From Enterobacteriaceae endosymbiont of Donacia clavipes (GTDB lineage Bacteria; Pseudomonadota; Gammaproteobacteria; Enterobacterales; Enterobacteriaceae): a stretch of 64,000 bases of DNA. Each line of letters starts with the position of its first letter. Position 1 is the stretch's first letter. The notes beneath the pieces are model-generated. The model saw only the letters and a list, made by a program, of their open reading frames with translations. It searched no databases and was not told where the DNA came from. The DNA is taken from assembly GCF_012570365.1 (NCBI RefSeq), contig NZ_CP046208.1, positions 350,226-414,225 of the forward strand, written 5' to 3'. This document shows, piece by piece, positions 49,488 to 60,701 of the stretch. A program made the translations under genes and the position numbers.

Positions 49488-51368
49488 ATGTCTAATTCTA
49501 ATAAATTTGATGTCATAGTTGTAGGTGGTGGACATGCTGGTATAGAAGCTGCTATAGCTAGTGCTAAAATGAAAAAAAAAACTCTTTTAATTACAAATAA
49601 TATTGATACAATAGGACAAATGTCTTGCAATCCAGCAATAGGAGGTATTGGTAAAAGTCATTTAGTAAAAGAAATAGATGCATTAAATGGTATAATGGCA
49701 ATAGCAACTGATTATTCTGGTATTAATTTTAAAATACTTAATAGTAGTAAAGGACCGGCTGTAAGATCTACAAGAGCACAAACAGATAGAGAATTATATA
49801 AAACTACAATAAAAAATATTTTAAGTAAAAAAAAAAATTTATTTCTTTTTCAACAAGAAGTAAAAAAAATTATTATTAAAAATTATAAAATAAAAGGTAT
49901 TATTACTAAAAATAATGATATTATAAATGCAAAAATTATAATTTTAACTACTGGTACATTTTTAAATGGGAAAATTTATATTGGATTAAATAACCAATAT
50001 AATGGTGGTAGAATTAATGATTATTCTTCAATAGAATTAGCTAATTTTTTAAGTGATTTACCTTTAACAAAAGGGCGGTTAAAAACAGGAACTCCTCCTA
50101 GAATTGATAAAAAAAGTATTAATTTTTCTAAATTAGAAATTCAACATAGTGATGTTCCTTTACCATGCTTTTCTTTTATTGGAAATAATAAACAACATCC
50201 TAAACAATTACCTTGTTATATTACTTATACTAATAAAAATACACATCAAATAATAATAGATAATATTGTTGAAAGTCCTATGTATAGTGGTTTAATTAAA
50301 AGTAAAGGTCCTAGATATTGTCCCTCTCTTGAAGATAAAATTATTAGATTTCCCAATAGAGAAAAACATCAAATTTTTTTAGAACCAGAAGGTATATTTA
50401 ATTCAGAAATTTATCCTAATGGACTTTCAACTAGTTTACCTTTTAATATACAACTTTTAATCTTAAAATCTATTAAAGGTTTAGAAAATGCATATATTAC
50501 TCGAGTAGGATATGCTGTAGAATATGATTTTTATGATCCTAGAGGATTAAAACCTACTATGGAAAGTAAATTTATAAAAAGATTATTTTTTGCAGGACAA
50601 ATTAATGGAACGACTGGATATGAAGAAGCAGCAGCACAAGGTTTAATCGCAGGACTAAATGCTTCTCTTTTAATCGATAATAAAAAACAATGGTTTCCTT
50701 TAAGGAACCAAGCATATATTGGTGTTTTAATTGATGATTTATGTACTTTAGGAACAAAAGAACCATATCGCATGTTTACTTCACGTGCAGAATATAGATT
50801 AATTTTAAGAGAAAATAACGCAGATATAAGACTTACTGAAATAGGACGTAAATTAGGATTAGTAGATGATATTCGTTGGAAAAAATTTAATGAAAAATTA
50901 GAAAATATTGAAAAATTATATCAAAAAATAAAAGATTTTAATATTAATTATAATAATAAAATAAAAATTAAAAAATTAAATTCTGTATTGAAAAATCCTT
51001 TAAAAAAAAAATTAAATGGAATTTCTTTATTGAAACGTTCTGAAATAAATCATAAAGATTTAATAAAATTAAAAATATTTAATTTTAATATAAAAAATAT
51101 AGAAATTATTGAATATATTGAAACTGAATTAAAATATGAAGGTTATATAAAAAGACAATTAGAATTAATAAAAAAACAACAAAAAAATGAAAATATTATA
51201 ATTCCAATAAACATAAAGTTTAGTAGTATAAAAAGTTTATCTAATGAAGCAATAGATAAATTTCATTTTTATAAACCTTACACTCTTGGACAAGCATCTA
51301 GAATACCTGGTATAACACCAGCAGATATTTCAATACTTTTAATTTATTTATTAAAAAATAAAAAATAA
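49488..51368 (+). CDS. mnmG: tRNA 5-carboxymethylaminomethyluridine synthesis protein MnmG
   Basis: FAD enzyme that with MnmE modifies wobble U34. I start at the ATG giving [18 protein letters not shown]; a TTG 15 bases earlier is in frame but unneeded. 626 residues (E. coli 629). FAD motif [10 protein letters not shown], then [39 protein letters not shown], ysine-poor linker, and the C-terminal HKP-like [21 protein letters not shown]. The same U34 also needs IscS-derived sulfur, consistent with iscS being kept. Confidence 0.96.
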   Translation: MSNSNKFDVIVVGGGHAGIEAAIASAKMKKKTLLITNNIDTIGQMSCNPAIGGIGKSHLVKEIDALNGIMAIATDYSGINFKILNSSKGPAVRSTRAQTDRELYKTTIKNILSKKKNLFLFQQEVKKIIIKNYKIKGIITKNNDIINAKIIILTTGTFLNGKIYIGLNNQYNGGRINDYSSIELANFLSDLPLTKGRLKTGTPPRIDKKSINFSKLEIQHSDVPLPCFSFIGNNKQHPKQLPCYITYTNKNTHQIIIDNIVESPMYSGLIKSKGPRYCPSLEDKIIRFPNREKHQIFLEPEGIFNSEIYPNGLSTSLPFNIQLLILKSIKGLENAYITRVGYAVEYDFYDPRGLKPTMESKFIKRLFFAGQINGTTGYEEAAAQGLIAGLNASLLIDNKKQWFPLRNQAYIGVLIDDLCTLGTKEPYRMFTSRAEYRLILRENNADIRLTEIGRKLGLVDDIRWKKFNEKLENIEKLYQKIKDFNINYNNKIKIKKLNSVLKNPLKKKLNGISLLKRSEINHKDLIKLKIFNFNIKNIEIIEYIETELKYEGYIKRQLELIKKQQKNENIIIPINIKFSSIKSLSNEAIDKFHFYKPYTLGQASRIPGITPADISILLIYLLKNKK

Positions 51369-51702
51369 AATTATTATATTAATAAATATTTATTAATAAA
51401 TTTTTTATTTTTATCTAAATTAATATAATTTATATATTATTATTTTATAATAAAAGTATTATTATACTTATGAAGAAATATAATTTTTAATATTAATATT
51501 TATATTAAAAAATAATATTTTTTATAATCTAATTAAATTTATTAATTTAAAGGATATTTTAATATAAAAATAAAATTTATAATTATTATTTATTAATTTA
51601 TTTAATATTTTTTTATAAAAAAATATTTTTAATTTCTATTTAATAAATATGATTTTGTATATATTATTAAAAAAATTTTAAATTAGTATAGGTATATTAT
51701 CT
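51369..51702. other. Gap between mnmG and nrdA without recognisable gene
   Basis: 334 A/T-rich bases. Just after mnmG the palindrome at 51378-51395 (TTAATAAATATTTATTAA) is followed by a T-rich run and may be a weak terminator. The remainder should hold the nrdAB promoter, but I cannot single it out. I see no NrdR box pair and no gene. Confidence 0.5.
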
Positions 51703-53985
51703 ATGAAACAAAATTTATTTGTTATAAAAAGAAATAAAAATAAAGAATTAATAAATTTAGATAAAATAAATTTAATATTATTTCGTGCTTCACAAAATTT
51801 AAAAAATATTTCTTTATCGAAAATAAAAAAAAAACTATGTTTACAATTATATAATAAAATTAGTACAATAGATATTCATAATATTATTATTAAAATTACA
51901 GCAGATCTTATTTCTGAAAAATATCCTGATTATCAATATATGGCAGCTAGATTAGTTATTTTTAATTTAAGAAAACAAGCATATAAAAAATTTGTGCCAC
52001 CTAAATTATATAATCATGTAAAAAATATGGTTAGTTTACGAAAATATGATAAATTTCTTTTAAAAAAGTATTCTAAAGAAGATTTTAATTTAATGGATAA
52101 TTTTATTGATCATAATCGTGATATGAATTTTTCATATGCAGGTATCAAACAATTAGAAGGTAAATATTTAGTTAAAAATAGAATAACAGGGAAAATTTAT
52201 GAAAGTGCACAGTTTTTATATATTTTAATTTCAGCTTGTTTATTTGCTAAATATCCATCTAATAAAAGAATGCATTATATAAAAAATTTTTATGATGCTG
52301 TTTCTACTTTTCAGATTTCTTTACCAACACCAATTATGTCAGGTGTTCGTACTACAACTAAACAATTTAGTTCATGTATTTTAATTGAATGTGGAGATAA
52401 TATTGACTCAATTAATGCTACTACGAGTAGTATTATAAAATATGTTTCTCAAAAAGCAGGTATAGGAATTAATGCAGGAAGAATTCGTGCTGTAGGTAGT
52501 CCTATTAGAAATGGAGAAGCATTTCATACTGGATGTATTCCATTTTATAAACATTTTCAAACAGCAATTAAATCATGTTCTCAAGGAGGTGTAAGAGGAG
52601 GAGCAGGTACATTATTTTATCCTTTATGGCATTTTGAAATTACAAATTTATTGGTATTAAAAAATAATAGAGGGATAGACTCTAATAGAGTTAGACATAT
52701 CGATTATGGTGTACAAATTAATAAATTATTTTATAAACGTTTAATTAACAACGAAAAAATAACTTTATTTAGTCCATCAGATGTTCCTAAATTATATGAA
52801 TTATTTTTTTCAAATCAGAAAAAATTTCAAAAATTTTATGAGAAATATGAAAAAGATATTAATATTAGAAAAAAAAAAATTAATGCTGTTGATTTATTTT
52901 CATTAATTATGCAAGAACGTACTTCAACAGGAAGAATTTATATACAAAATGTTGACCATTGTAATACTCACTCTGCATTTAATCCCAAAAAAGCACCTAT
53001 AAAACAATCTAATTTATGTTTAGAAATTACTTTACCTACTAAAATTTTAAATAAAATAGATGATCCTAATGGTGAAATTGGATTATGTACTTTAGCTGCT
53101 CTTAATTTAGGTAAAATTAAAAATTTAAATGAAATAAAAAATTTGTCAAATTTAATAGTAAGAGCATTAAATTGTTTATTAGATTATCAAGATTATTTGA
53201 TTCCTGCAGCTAAAAAATCAGCTTTAAAACGTAGATCTTTAGGTATTGGGGTAATTAATCTTGCTTATTATTTAGCAAAAAATAATGTTCGTTATTCTGA
53301 TAATAGTGCTAATAATTTAATTCATAAAACTTTTGAAGTTATACAATATTATTTATTAAAATCATCTAATGATTTAGCTAAAAAAGAAGGATGTTGTCCA
53401 TTATTTAATGAAACTAATTATTCGAAAGGTATATTACCTATTGATACATATAAAAAATATATTGATAATATTCATACAGAATCATTACATTGTGATTGGA
53501 ATTATTTAAGAAAAAAAATAAAAAAATATGGATTACGTAATTCTACTTTATCTGCTTTAATGCCATCTGAAACTTCTTCTCAAATATCTAATGCAACAAA
53601 TGGAATTGAACCTCCTAGAGGATTTATTAGTATAAAATTATCTAAAAATGGTATTTTAAAACAAGTTGTACCTGAATTTTTAAAATTAAAAGAAAAATAT
53701 GAATTATTATGGAATATACCTGATAATTCTGGATATTTAAATTTAATTGGTATAATGCAAAAATTTATTGATCAATCTATTTCTACAAATATAAATTATG
53801 ATCCTACTCGTTTTTATAATAATAAGATTCCTATGGAACAATTATTAAAAGATTTATTAATGGCCTATAAATTAGGTATTAAAACTTTATATTATCAAAA
53901 TACAAGAGATGGAGCAAAAGATATTCAAAATGAAAATATTTTAGAAAAAAATAGTATTTGTAAAAATGGAACATGTACACTTTAA
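51703..53985 (+). CDS. nrdA: Ribonucleoside-diphosphate reductase 1, alpha subunit
   Basis: Class Ia aerobic ribonucleotide reductase, large subunit. 760 residues, near E. coli (761). The N-terminal ATP-cone is diverged but present. Catalytic parts: TRQFSSC-like KQFSSCILIECGD, the active-site NLCLEITLPT and LCTLAALNLG cysteines, PSETSSQISNATNGIEPPRG, and LKTLYYQNTRDGA-type tail. The C-terminal redox pair is kept in CKNGTCTL. It forms an operon with nrdB, matching an aerobic lifestyle. Confidence 0.97.
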   Translation: MKQNLFVIKRNKNKELINLDKINLILFRASQNLKNISLSKIKKKLCLQLYNKISTIDIHNIIIKITADLISEKYPDYQYMAARLVIFNLRKQAYKKFVPPKLYNHVKNMVSLRKYDKFLLKKYSKEDFNLMDNFIDHNRDMNFSYAGIKQLEGKYLVKNRITGKIYESAQFLYILISACLFAKYPSNKRMHYIKNFYDAVSTFQISLPTPIMSGVRTTTKQFSSCILIECGDNIDSINATTSSIIKYVSQKAGIGINAGRIRAVGSPIRNGEAFHTGCIPFYKHFQTAIKSCSQGGVRGGAGTLFYPLWHFEITNLLVLKNNRGIDSNRVRHIDYGVQINKLFYKRLINNEKITLFSPSDVPKLYELFFSNQKKFQKFYEKYEKDINIRKKKINAVDLFSLIMQERTSTGRIYIQNVDHCNTHSAFNPKKAPIKQSNLCLEITLPTKILNKIDDPNGEIGLCTLAALNLGKIKNLNEIKNLSNLIVRALNCLLDYQDYLIPAAKKSALKRRSLGIGVINLAYYLAKNNVRYSDNSANNLIHKTFEVIQYYLLKSSNDLAKKEGCCPLFNETNYSKGILPIDTYKKYIDNIHTESLHCDWNYLRKKIKKYGLRNSTLSALMPSETSSQISNATNGIEPPRGFISIKLSKNGILKQVVPEFLKLKEKYELLWNIPDNSGYLNLIGIMQKFIDQSISTNINYDPTRFYNNKIPMEQLLKDLLMAYKLGIKTLYYQNTRDGAKDIQNENILEKNSICKNGTCTL

Positions 53986-54018
53986 TTTTAAAATTTTAAT
54001 AATAATTTGGATGATAAA

Positions 54019-55149
54019 ATGAGTTATACTACTTTTTCTAATAAAAAAAATAATCAATTAAAAGAACCTATGTTTTTTGGACAATCTGTTAATATTGCTC
54101 GTTATGATCAACAAAAATATAATTTTTTTGAAAATTTAATTGAAAAACAATTAAGTTTTTTTTGGAGACCTGAAGAGGTAGATATATCATATGATCGTAT
54201 TCATTATCAAAATTTACCAAAACATGAAAAACATATATTTATTAGTAATTTAAAATATCAAACTTTATTAGATTCAATTCAAGGACGTAGTCCTAATATA
54301 GCATTTTTACCATTAATTTCTATACCAGAATTAGAAACATGGGTAGAAACTTGGTCTTTTTTTGAAACAATACATTCTCGATCTTATACTCACATAATTA
54401 GAAATATTGTAAATGATCCATCAATAATTTTTGATGATATCATCACTAATAATAATATTATTCTTAGGACAAAAGATATTATTAAATATTATGATGAACT
54501 TATTGAATTAACAAATTATTGGCATTTATTTGGCGAAGGAATTTTTAGATTAAATAAAAAAAAAATTGTAATTAGTTTATATAATTTAAAAAAAAAATTA
54601 TATTTATGTTTAATGAGTGTTAACATTTTAGAAGCTATTAGATTTTATGTAAGTTTTGCATGTTCTTTTGCATTTGCTGAAAGAGAATTAATGGAAGGTA
54701 ATGCAAAAATAATTAGATTTATAGCTCGTGATGAATATTTACATATGATTGGTACTCAGTATATACTTAATATTATGCAAAAAGGAATAGAAGACAAAGA
54801 AATGGCAAAAATTGCTACTGAATGCGAAAAAACATGTTACAAATTATTTCTTGATGCATCTATACAAGAACAACAATGGGCTGAATATTTATTTTCCAAT
54901 GGAATTATGATAGGATTAAACAAAAATATTTTATGTAAATATATTAAATATATTACTAATATTAGAATGAATAAAGTTGGATTAAAAAGTCCATTTTCAA
55001 TTACTAAAAATCCTATTCCATGGATTAATTCTTGGTTAATATCAGATAATGTTCAAATGGCACCTCAAGAAGTAGAAGTAAGTTCTTATTTAATAGGTCA
55101 AGTTGATTCTACAGTAGATATTAAAAAATTTAAAAATTTTAAATTATAA
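54019..55149 (+). CDS. nrdB: Ribonucleoside-diphosphate reductase 1, beta subunit
   Basis: Di-iron/tyrosyl-radical subunit. Starting at the ATG that gives [20 protein letters not shown], the product is 376 residues, the E. coli length; a TTG 12 bases earlier is unlikely. The radical Tyr lies in [11 protein letters not shown], iron ligands in the ETIH and [17 protein letters not shown] helices, and the C-terminus ends KNFKL, close to the family tail that docks on NrdA. GGAT upstream may be the ribosome binding site. Confidence 0.97.
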   Translation: MSYTTFSNKKNNQLKEPMFFGQSVNIARYDQQKYNFFENLIEKQLSFFWRPEEVDISYDRIHYQNLPKHEKHIFISNLKYQTLLDSIQGRSPNIAFLPLISIPELETWVETWSFFETIHSRSYTHIIRNIVNDPSIIFDDIITNNNIILRTKDIIKYYDELIELTNYWHLFGEGIFRLNKKKIVISLYNLKKKLYLCLMSVNILEAIRFYVSFACSFAFAERELMEGNAKIIRFIARDEYLHMIGTQYILNIMQKGIEDKEMAKIATECEKTCYKLFLDASIQEQQWAEYLFSNGIMIGLNKNILCKYIKYITNIRMNKVGLKSPFSITKNPIPWINSWLISDNVQMAPQEVEVSSYLIGQVDSTVDIKKFKNFKL

Positions 55150-55161
55150 TTTTATTAATTA

Positions 55162-55196
55162 ATGACTGTTATAAATACAATTTATATAACAGTCAT
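55162..55196. terminator. Hairpin between nrdB and the antiporter gene
   Basis: ATGACTGTTATA (55162-55173) pairs perfectly over 12 bases with TATAACAGTCAT (55185-55196). It sits 12 bases after the nrdB stop, between convergent genes, so it fits a shared terminator; U-tracts are poor on both sides. Confidence 0.6.
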
Positions 55197-55213
55197 ATAA
55201 GTGTCATATAAGT
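55192..55213. repeat. Perfect 11-bp tandem duplication
   Basis: GTCATATAAGT occurs twice in direct succession, the first copy beginning in the 3' arm of the hairpin after nrdB. It looks like a recent replication-slippage duplication. Confidence 0.85.
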
Positions 55214-55236
55214 ATGCTATATATATTTATTGTAAT

Positions 55237-56628
55237 TTATTTTTTAATAAAATAAATAGCATAAAAAGATATTATTAATAAAATAAAACAATAAAGTTTT
55301 TCTTTATTATTTAATAATAAAATATTTTTATTAGCTATTTTAGTTAAAATTAAAAATATTAAACCAAGAGTATATAAAATTAATGAAAATAATAAATTTA
55401 AAAATCCTGCTGCATATAATAACCAAATAGTATAAATACAAGAACCTAGACTAATAAATAAATTATATTTATTAAATTTTTTTATAGATATTTTAAATAA
55501 ATATGCTCCAACTAAAAAATATGGTATTAATATCATTTCAGATGCAATAGTTAATAAATTATTATAATCTAATTTAGTTAACCAAATTAACATTAGACAT
55601 AATTGTATACTAATATTAGTAAACCATAAAGCATATGATGGTGATTTATTTTGATTTTGTTTAGACATTATTATCGGAAATATTTTATTTTTTGCAGCTA
55701 TACATGGTACTTCTGCTGCCATAATTGTCCAACTAAGATAGGATCCACAGACTGATATAATTAATCCCAATATGGCAAATATATAACCCCATTTACCAAG
55801 TAATATTGTCATAATTCCTGCCATAGATGGATTTTTCATATTAGCTAAATCTAATCTATTCATAATACCAAAAGATAATAATGTTACTAATAAATATATA
55901 GATAATGTAATTATTATGGCTAAAAATGTTGATTTTTCTATATCTTTAAAATTTTTAGCTTTAGAAGATAAAATAATAGCACCTTCTACACCAATAAATA
56001 CCCATAAAGTAATTAACATAGTATCTTTTATTTGTTTTAAGATGGGAATATTTAAATTAATTCCCATTAAATCTATATTAAATTTTTTTAAATTAAAAGC
56101 AATAATCGATAAAAATATAAAAATAAATAAAGGAATTAATTTACATAATGTTACTATTATATTTATAATAGATGCAGTTTTTGTTCCTTTAAGTAATAAA
56201 AAATGAATTAACCATAATAAAATAGAAGATCCTAATATAGCTTGCCATGTATTACCATTTCCAAAAAAAATATGATTTGGAGTATCAATAAAAAAACTTA
56301 TAGCAGAAAATACAATAACTAAATAAGAAACATTAGCAATTACAGCACATAACCAATAACCCCATGCTGAATAAAAACCAATTAATTTACCAAAGCCATC
56401 TTTAGCATATGCAAAAATACTTCCTTGAAAATTAGGTTTTAATTGATTTAATAATAACATAGTTTTGGCTAAAAAAATAATTCCTAGACCAGTAATACTC
56501 CATCCTATAATTAATGCAATAGGACTTGCAATAGCTGCCATATTTTGAGGTAAGCTAAATACTCCAGCACCTAACATGGAACTAAGTACTAATGATGTAA
56601 GTGCTATAAGGTTTAATTTTTTATTCAA
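55237..56628 (-). CDS. ydgI: APC-family amino-acid antiporter, YdgI/ArcD-like
   Basis: Inner-membrane basic amino-acid/polyamine antiporter family; ArcD-type members exchange arginine and ornithine. 463 residues, about 12 membrane helices. Very close to E. coli YdgI: LSSMLGAGVFSLPQNMAA (the substrate-contacting first helix), SAWGYWLCAVIANVSYLVIVF, LITLWVFIGVEGAI, CGSYLSWTIMAAEVP and LTIASEMILIPYFLVGAYL. True substrate is not fixed by sequence. As the only dedicated solute transporter in the window it may serve exchange with a host (inference). Confidence 0.88.
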   Translation of the reverse strand: MNKKLNLIALTSLVLSSMLGAGVFSLPQNMAAIASPIALIIGWSITGLGIIFLAKTMLLLNQLKPNFQGSIFAYAKDGFGKLIGFYSAWGYWLCAVIANVSYLVIVFSAISFFIDTPNHIFFGNGNTWQAILGSSILLWLIHFLLLKGTKTASIINIIVTLCKLIPLFIFIFLSIIAFNLKKFNIDLMGINLNIPILKQIKDTMLITLWVFIGVEGAIILSSKAKNFKDIEKSTFLAIIITLSIYLLVTLLSFGIMNRLDLANMKNPSMAGIMTILLGKWGYIFAILGLIISVCGSYLSWTIMAAEVPCIAAKNKIFPIIMSKQNQNKSPSYALWFTNISIQLCLMLIWLTKLDYNNLLTIASEMILIPYFLVGAYLFKISIKKFNKYNLFISLGSCIYTIWLLYAAGFLNLLFSLILYTLGLIFLILTKIANKNILLLNNKEKLYCFILLIISFYAIYFIKK

Positions 56629-56759
56629 AATAATTCCTTTAAACTATATAAATTATTAATTTTTAATGATTTATTTAAATATTAATTTTTAAAATAAAAA
56701 TTTTATTTAAAGTAATAAAAAATATTTTATAAAAAAATTTTATATAATATAAATATATT

Positions 56760-57509
56760 TTATACTGGATTATATATATCTATAAAATTAGTTTTTAAAT
56801 TAAATTTTTGTTTTAACCATTTACCTAACATAATTACACCTCCTTTTTCAGTTGCATGATGTCCTGCACTAATAAAATGTATACCATATTCTTTTGCAAT
56901 ATGAATATTCATTTCTGATACTTCTCCCGTAATAAAAACATCTATATTAAAATTTACTATTTCTTCAAAAAATTTTTGTCCAGCTCCACTACACCAAGCT
57001 ATTTTATGAATTTTTTTAGATTTATTTTTACCAAAATGCAATGGTATACGATTTAATTTATTTGTAATTTTTAAAATAAAATCTTTTATATTAATTTTTT
57101 TTTTTAAATATCCGTAAAAAATAAAAGGATTTATTTTACCATGAATATTTATATCTAATAAATTTGCTAAATAAACATTATTTCCTATTTCAGAATTTAA
57201 ATCTAAAGGTAAATGCCAGCTATATAAATTAATATTATTTATTAAAATTGTATGTATTCTTTTTTTTTTATGACCTTTTATAATGGGAGATTCATTTTTC
57301 CAAAAATATCCATGATGTACTATAATAGCATCTGCTTTAAGTTTAACAGCAAAATTTAATAATTTTTGACAAGCAGTTACTCCCATTATAATATTTTTTA
57401 TATATTTTTTACCTTCTATTTGTAATCCATTTGGAACACAATCTTTTATATTCAATTTTATATTTAATTTATTATTAATAATTATTTCTAATTTTGTATT
57501 ATTTATCAT
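56760..57509 (-). CDS. ybgI: Nif3-family protein YbgI
   Basis: Dinuclear-metal protein of the Nif3/DUF34 family, hexameric in E. coli, with incompletely settled function (linked to cyclohydrolase-like activity or metal handling). 249 residues (E. coli 247). Metal ligands visible in VHHGYFWKNE and AGHHATEKGG; also DCVPNGLQIEGKKY, WHLPLDLNSEIGNN and FITGEVSEMNIHIA. Intact and well conserved, so still under selection. Divergent from ffh. Confidence 0.9.
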   Translation of the reverse strand: MINNTKLEIIINNKLNIKLNIKDCVPNGLQIEGKKYIKNIIMGVTACQKLLNFAVKLKADAIIVHHGYFWKNESPIIKGHKKKRIHTILINNINLYSWHLPLDLNSEIGNNVYLANLLDINIHGKINPFIFYGYLKKKINIKDFILKITNKLNRIPLHFGKNKSKKIHKIAWCSGAGQKFFEEIVNFNIDVFITGEVSEMNIHIAKEYGIHFISAGHHATEKGGVIMLGKWLKQKFNLKTNFIDIYNPV

Positions 57510-57719
57510 ATGTATTTTTTATAATTTATATATACTAAATTTATATTTTTAAAATTATAATAATAAATATTATATTTTAAAATTTTTTATTTTTTATTTT
57601 AATAAAATATTTTTATTTGTATAATTATAGATTTAAAATATTAAATTAAATTTATATTAATTATTTAAAATTTTAATTTTAAATTAAATTTAAAATTATA
57701 TTATATATAAGGAATTTAT

Positions 57720-59096
57720 ATGTTTGCTAACTTAAGTAAAAAATTATCTAAAACATTATTAAAAATCAGAAATTATGGACGTTTAACAGAAAAAAATATA
57801 AAAGAAACTTTAAATGAAATTTATATAAATTTATTAGAAGCTGATGTAGCTTTAGAAGTTATTAAAAAAATTATTAATAAAATAAAAAAAAAAGCAATTG
57901 GAATAAAAATTAATAATAGTTTTACTCCAGGTCAAGAATTCATAAAATTAGTAAAAAAAAATTTAATTAAAATCATGGATTCTTCACATAAAAGTATTAA
58001 TATAGCTACTCAACCTCCTGCAGTAATATTATTTACTGGATTACAAGGAGTAGGTAAAACAACAAGTGTTGTAAAATTAGCATATTTTTTGAAAAAAAAA
58101 TATAAAAAAAAAATTATTGTTGTTTCAACTGATATATATAGACCTGCAGCTATACAACAATTAAAAATTTTAGCAAAAAGTGTAAAAATAGATTATTTTA
58201 AAATAAGTCAAAAAAATTTTCCTATAGAAATATCTAAAAAAGTATTACATCATGCTAAAATTAATTTTTATGATATAATAATAGTTGATACAGCAGGAAG
58301 ATTACATATTAATAATGTAATGATGGAAGAAATAAAAAATATTCATAAAATACTTAATCCTATAGAAACAATATTTGTTATTGATGCAATGACAGGACAA
58401 GATTCAATTAATAGTGCTAAAAAATTTAATGAAATATTACCTATAACAGGAATTTTTTTAACAAAAGCAGATAGTGATACTAGAGGTGGTGCAGTTTTAT
58501 CAGTTAAATATATAATAAAAAAACCAATAAAATTTATTGGTACTGGAGAAAAAATTAATAATATAGATATATTCTCTCCTGAGAAAATTGTATCTAAAAT
58601 ATTAGGAATGTCTTCTGAATTAGCTATTATTAAAAATATACAAAAAAAAATTAATCTTAAAAAAAATAAAAAATTAATTCAAAAATTACAAAATAAAAAT
58701 CATTTAAATTTACAAGATTTTGTAGATCAATTAGAACAAATAAAACAAATAGGAAGTCAAAATATTAATATTTTATTAAAAAAAATGAAATTAAATAATA
58801 TACAACATTTTACACATCCTATAATGAATATTATTAATATAGATAATGAGACCATTATTAATATAAAAACTATAATGAATTCAATGACTAATTTAGAAAA
58901 AAAAAATATTGATATAATTAATTTTTCTAGAAAAAAAAGAATATCTTCTGGATCTGGTGTTTCTATTTTAAAAATAAATGTTATAATAAAATATTATAAT
59001 CAAATGAAATTAATTACTAAAAAAATGAAAAAAAATGGTAATATACATAGAATAATTAAAAATATAAAAAATTTTTTAGGAAAGAAATTTTTTTAA
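57720..59096 (+). CDS. ffh: Signal recognition particle protein Ffh
   Basis: SRP GTPase that brings membrane proteins to FtsY. 458 residues (E. coli 453). N domain 1-90, G domain with GLQGVGKTTS, DTAGRLH and TKAD, then M domain. The 4.5S RNA-binding SRKKRISSGSG is kept. The M-domain finger loop, normally rich in Met and Gly (GMGQIP-type), is shortened and reads Ile/Leu/Asn (GSQNINILLKKMKL), so the methionine bristles are reduced. Followed by rpsP after 25 bases, the E. coli order. Confidence 0.96.
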   Translation: MFANLSKKLSKTLLKIRNYGRLTEKNIKETLNEIYINLLEADVALEVIKKIINKIKKKAIGIKINNSFTPGQEFIKLVKKNLIKIMDSSHKSINIATQPPAVILFTGLQGVGKTTSVVKLAYFLKKKYKKKIIVVSTDIYRPAAIQQLKILAKSVKIDYFKISQKNFPIEISKKVLHHAKINFYDIIIVDTAGRLHINNVMMEEIKNIHKILNPIETIFVIDAMTGQDSINSAKKFNEILPITGIFLTKADSDTRGGAVLSVKYIIKKPIKFIGTGEKINNIDIFSPEKIVSKILGMSSELAIIKNIQKKINLKKNKKLIQKLQNKNHLNLQDFVDQLEQIKQIGSQNINILLKKMKLNNIQHFTHPIMNIINIDNETIINIKTIMNSMTNLEKKNIDIINFSRKKRISSGSGVSILKINVIIKYYNQMKLITKKMKKNGNIHRIIKNIKNFLGKKFF

Positions 59097-59121
59097 AATT
59101 TAAAATATAAGGAAAATAATT

Positions 59122-59355
59122 ATGGTTATAATTAGATTATCTAGAAAAGGAATAAAAAAAAAACCTTTTTATCAAATAATTGTTACAGATAATAGAAATG
59201 CTAGAGACGGTCGTTTTATAGAAAAATTAGGTTATTTTAATCCATTTCATATAAATAAAAGTAAAAAAAATTTATTTTTTAATAAAGAAAGAATTAATTT
59301 TTGGATATCTAAAGGTGCTATTCTTTCAAAAAGAGTGTATAATTTGTTAAAGTAA
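59122..59355 (+). CDS. rpsP: 30S ribosomal protein S16
   Basis: 77 residues (E. coli 82). MVIIRLSRKGIKKKPFY, VTDNRNARDGRFIEKLGYFNP and ERINFWISKGA are diagnostic. AAGGA precedes the ATG. First gene of rpsP-rimM-trmD-rplS, the complete enterobacterial operon. Confidence 0.97.
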   Translation: MVIIRLSRKGIKKKPFYQIIVTDNRNARDGRFIEKLGYFNPFHINKSKKNLFFNKERINFWISKGAILSKRVYNLLK

Positions 59356-59381
59356 TTTTTATTTTTACTTATATATAAATT

Positions 59382-59903
59382 ATGTTAAAAAAAAAGATAA
59401 TTTTAGGAAAATTTGGTAAAGTTTATGGTATAAAAGGGTGGATTAGATTATTTTCTTATACTCAAAATAAAATAGATATTTTTTTTTATAAAAATTTATT
59501 TATTTTAGATAATAAAAAAAAAATTTTATTTTTAAATTTTAACAAATATATTTTAAAAAAAAAAAGTTATATTGTTCAAGTTAATCATTTTTGTAAGAAT
59601 GAAGATACAATTAGTTTTGTTAATCATAAAATTTACATATTTAAATATAATTTAATTAAATATAAAAATAAAGATGAATATTATTGGAATGATATAATTG
59701 GATGTAAAGTAATTAATATTAAAAAAATTTATATTGGTATAGTTAATAATATTATGGAAACAAAAATTCATGATATTATTATAATTAAATCTAATCTTAT
59801 AAATATAAATAAAAATAATATATTAATACCATTTATTGAAAATAAGATAATAAAAAAAATAGATTTAATTAATAATTATATAATAATAGACTGGTATTTA
59901 TAA
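59382..59903 (+). CDS. rimM: 16S rRNA processing protein RimM
   Basis: Binds S19 and helps mature the head of the 30S subunit. 173 residues (E. coli 182). The N-terminal barrel starts ILGKFGKVYGIKGWIRLFSYT; the PRC-barrel half has DEYYWNDIIGCKVIN, then the C-terminal ILIPFIENKIIKKIDL. The middle is strongly Lys/Asn/Ile-drifted. Position between rpsP and trmD makes the call secure. Confidence 0.93.
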   Translation: MLKKKIILGKFGKVYGIKGWIRLFSYTQNKIDIFFYKNLFILDNKKKILFLNFNKYILKKKSYIVQVNHFCKNEDTISFVNHKIYIFKYNLIKYKNKDEYYWNDIIGCKVINIKKIYIGIVNNIMETKIHDIIIIKSNLININKNNILIPFIENKIIKKIDLINNYIIIDWYL

Positions 59904-59926
59904 TTTTGTGGTATAAAAAAATTATT

Positions 59927-60697
59927 ATGTGGATTAATGTTATTAGTTTATTTCCTGAAATGTTTCAAACAATTCTTAATTATGGTTTAATTAATAAAGG
60001 GATAAAAAGAAAATTATTAAATATTAATTTTTTTAATCCTAGAGATTTTACTGATAATAAAAATAGAAAAGTAGATGATTATATTTATGGGGGAGGAGAT
60101 GGTGTTATATTAAAAGCCGAACCATTAATAAAATCTATTTATCAAGCAAAATTAAATATGAAAAATAATGTTAAATTAATTTACTTATCTCCACAAGGTA
60201 AAAAAATTAATATTTCTTTAATTAAAAAATTAATGTTATATAAAAACATAATATTAATTTGTGGTAGATATAAAGGTATAGATGAACGTATCATTAATAA
60301 TTTTGTAGATGAAGAAATTTCTATAGGAGATTATATTCTTAGTGGTGGAGAATTACCTGCAATGGTTTTAATAGATATATTAGTAAGACAAATTCCTGGA
60401 GTATTAAATAAAATTTCATCAGGAAATACTGATTCATTTTTTAATAATGGTTTATTAGATTCACCGAATTATACTCGTCCTCAAAAATTAAAAAATTTAT
60501 TAAAAAATAAAGTTCCTTCTGTATTATTATCAGGAAATCATAAAAAAATAAAAGAGTGGAGATTAAAACAATCATTAGGTATTACTTGGTTAAAAAGATT
60601 GGATTTATTTAAAAAAAAAAAATTAACTCAAAAAGAAGAAATTTTATTTAATGAATTTAAAAATTATTATTTTAAAAAAAAAAATTTTTTGGAGTAA
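59927..60697 (+). CDS. trmD: tRNA (guanine-37-N1)-methyltransferase
   Basis: Methylates G37 of tRNAs reading CNN codons and prevents frameshifting. I start at the ATG giving [13 protein letters not shown], the family start; an upstream TTG in frame is unlikely. 256 residues (E. coli 255). The trefoil-knot SAM site is present: [47 protein letters not shown] holds the position usually GGGPG. The C-terminus [13 protein letters not shown] is typical. It ends 4 bases before rplS. Confidence 0.96.
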   Translation: MWINVISLFPEMFQTILNYGLINKGIKRKLLNINFFNPRDFTDNKNRKVDDYIYGGGDGVILKAEPLIKSIYQAKLNMKNNVKLIYLSPQGKKINISLIKKLMLYKNIILICGRYKGIDERIINNFVDEEISIGDYILSGGELPAMVLIDILVRQIPGVLNKISSGNTDSFFNNGLLDSPNYTRPQKLKNLLKNKVPSVLLSGNHKKIKEWRLKQSLGITWLKRLDLFKKKKLTQKEEILFNEFKNYYFKKKNFLE

Positions 60698-60701
60698 GAA
60701 A

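Noticed and set aside
50531-50773. Minus-strand frame within mnmG
   Set aside because: Antisense shadow of a highly conserved region of mnmG.
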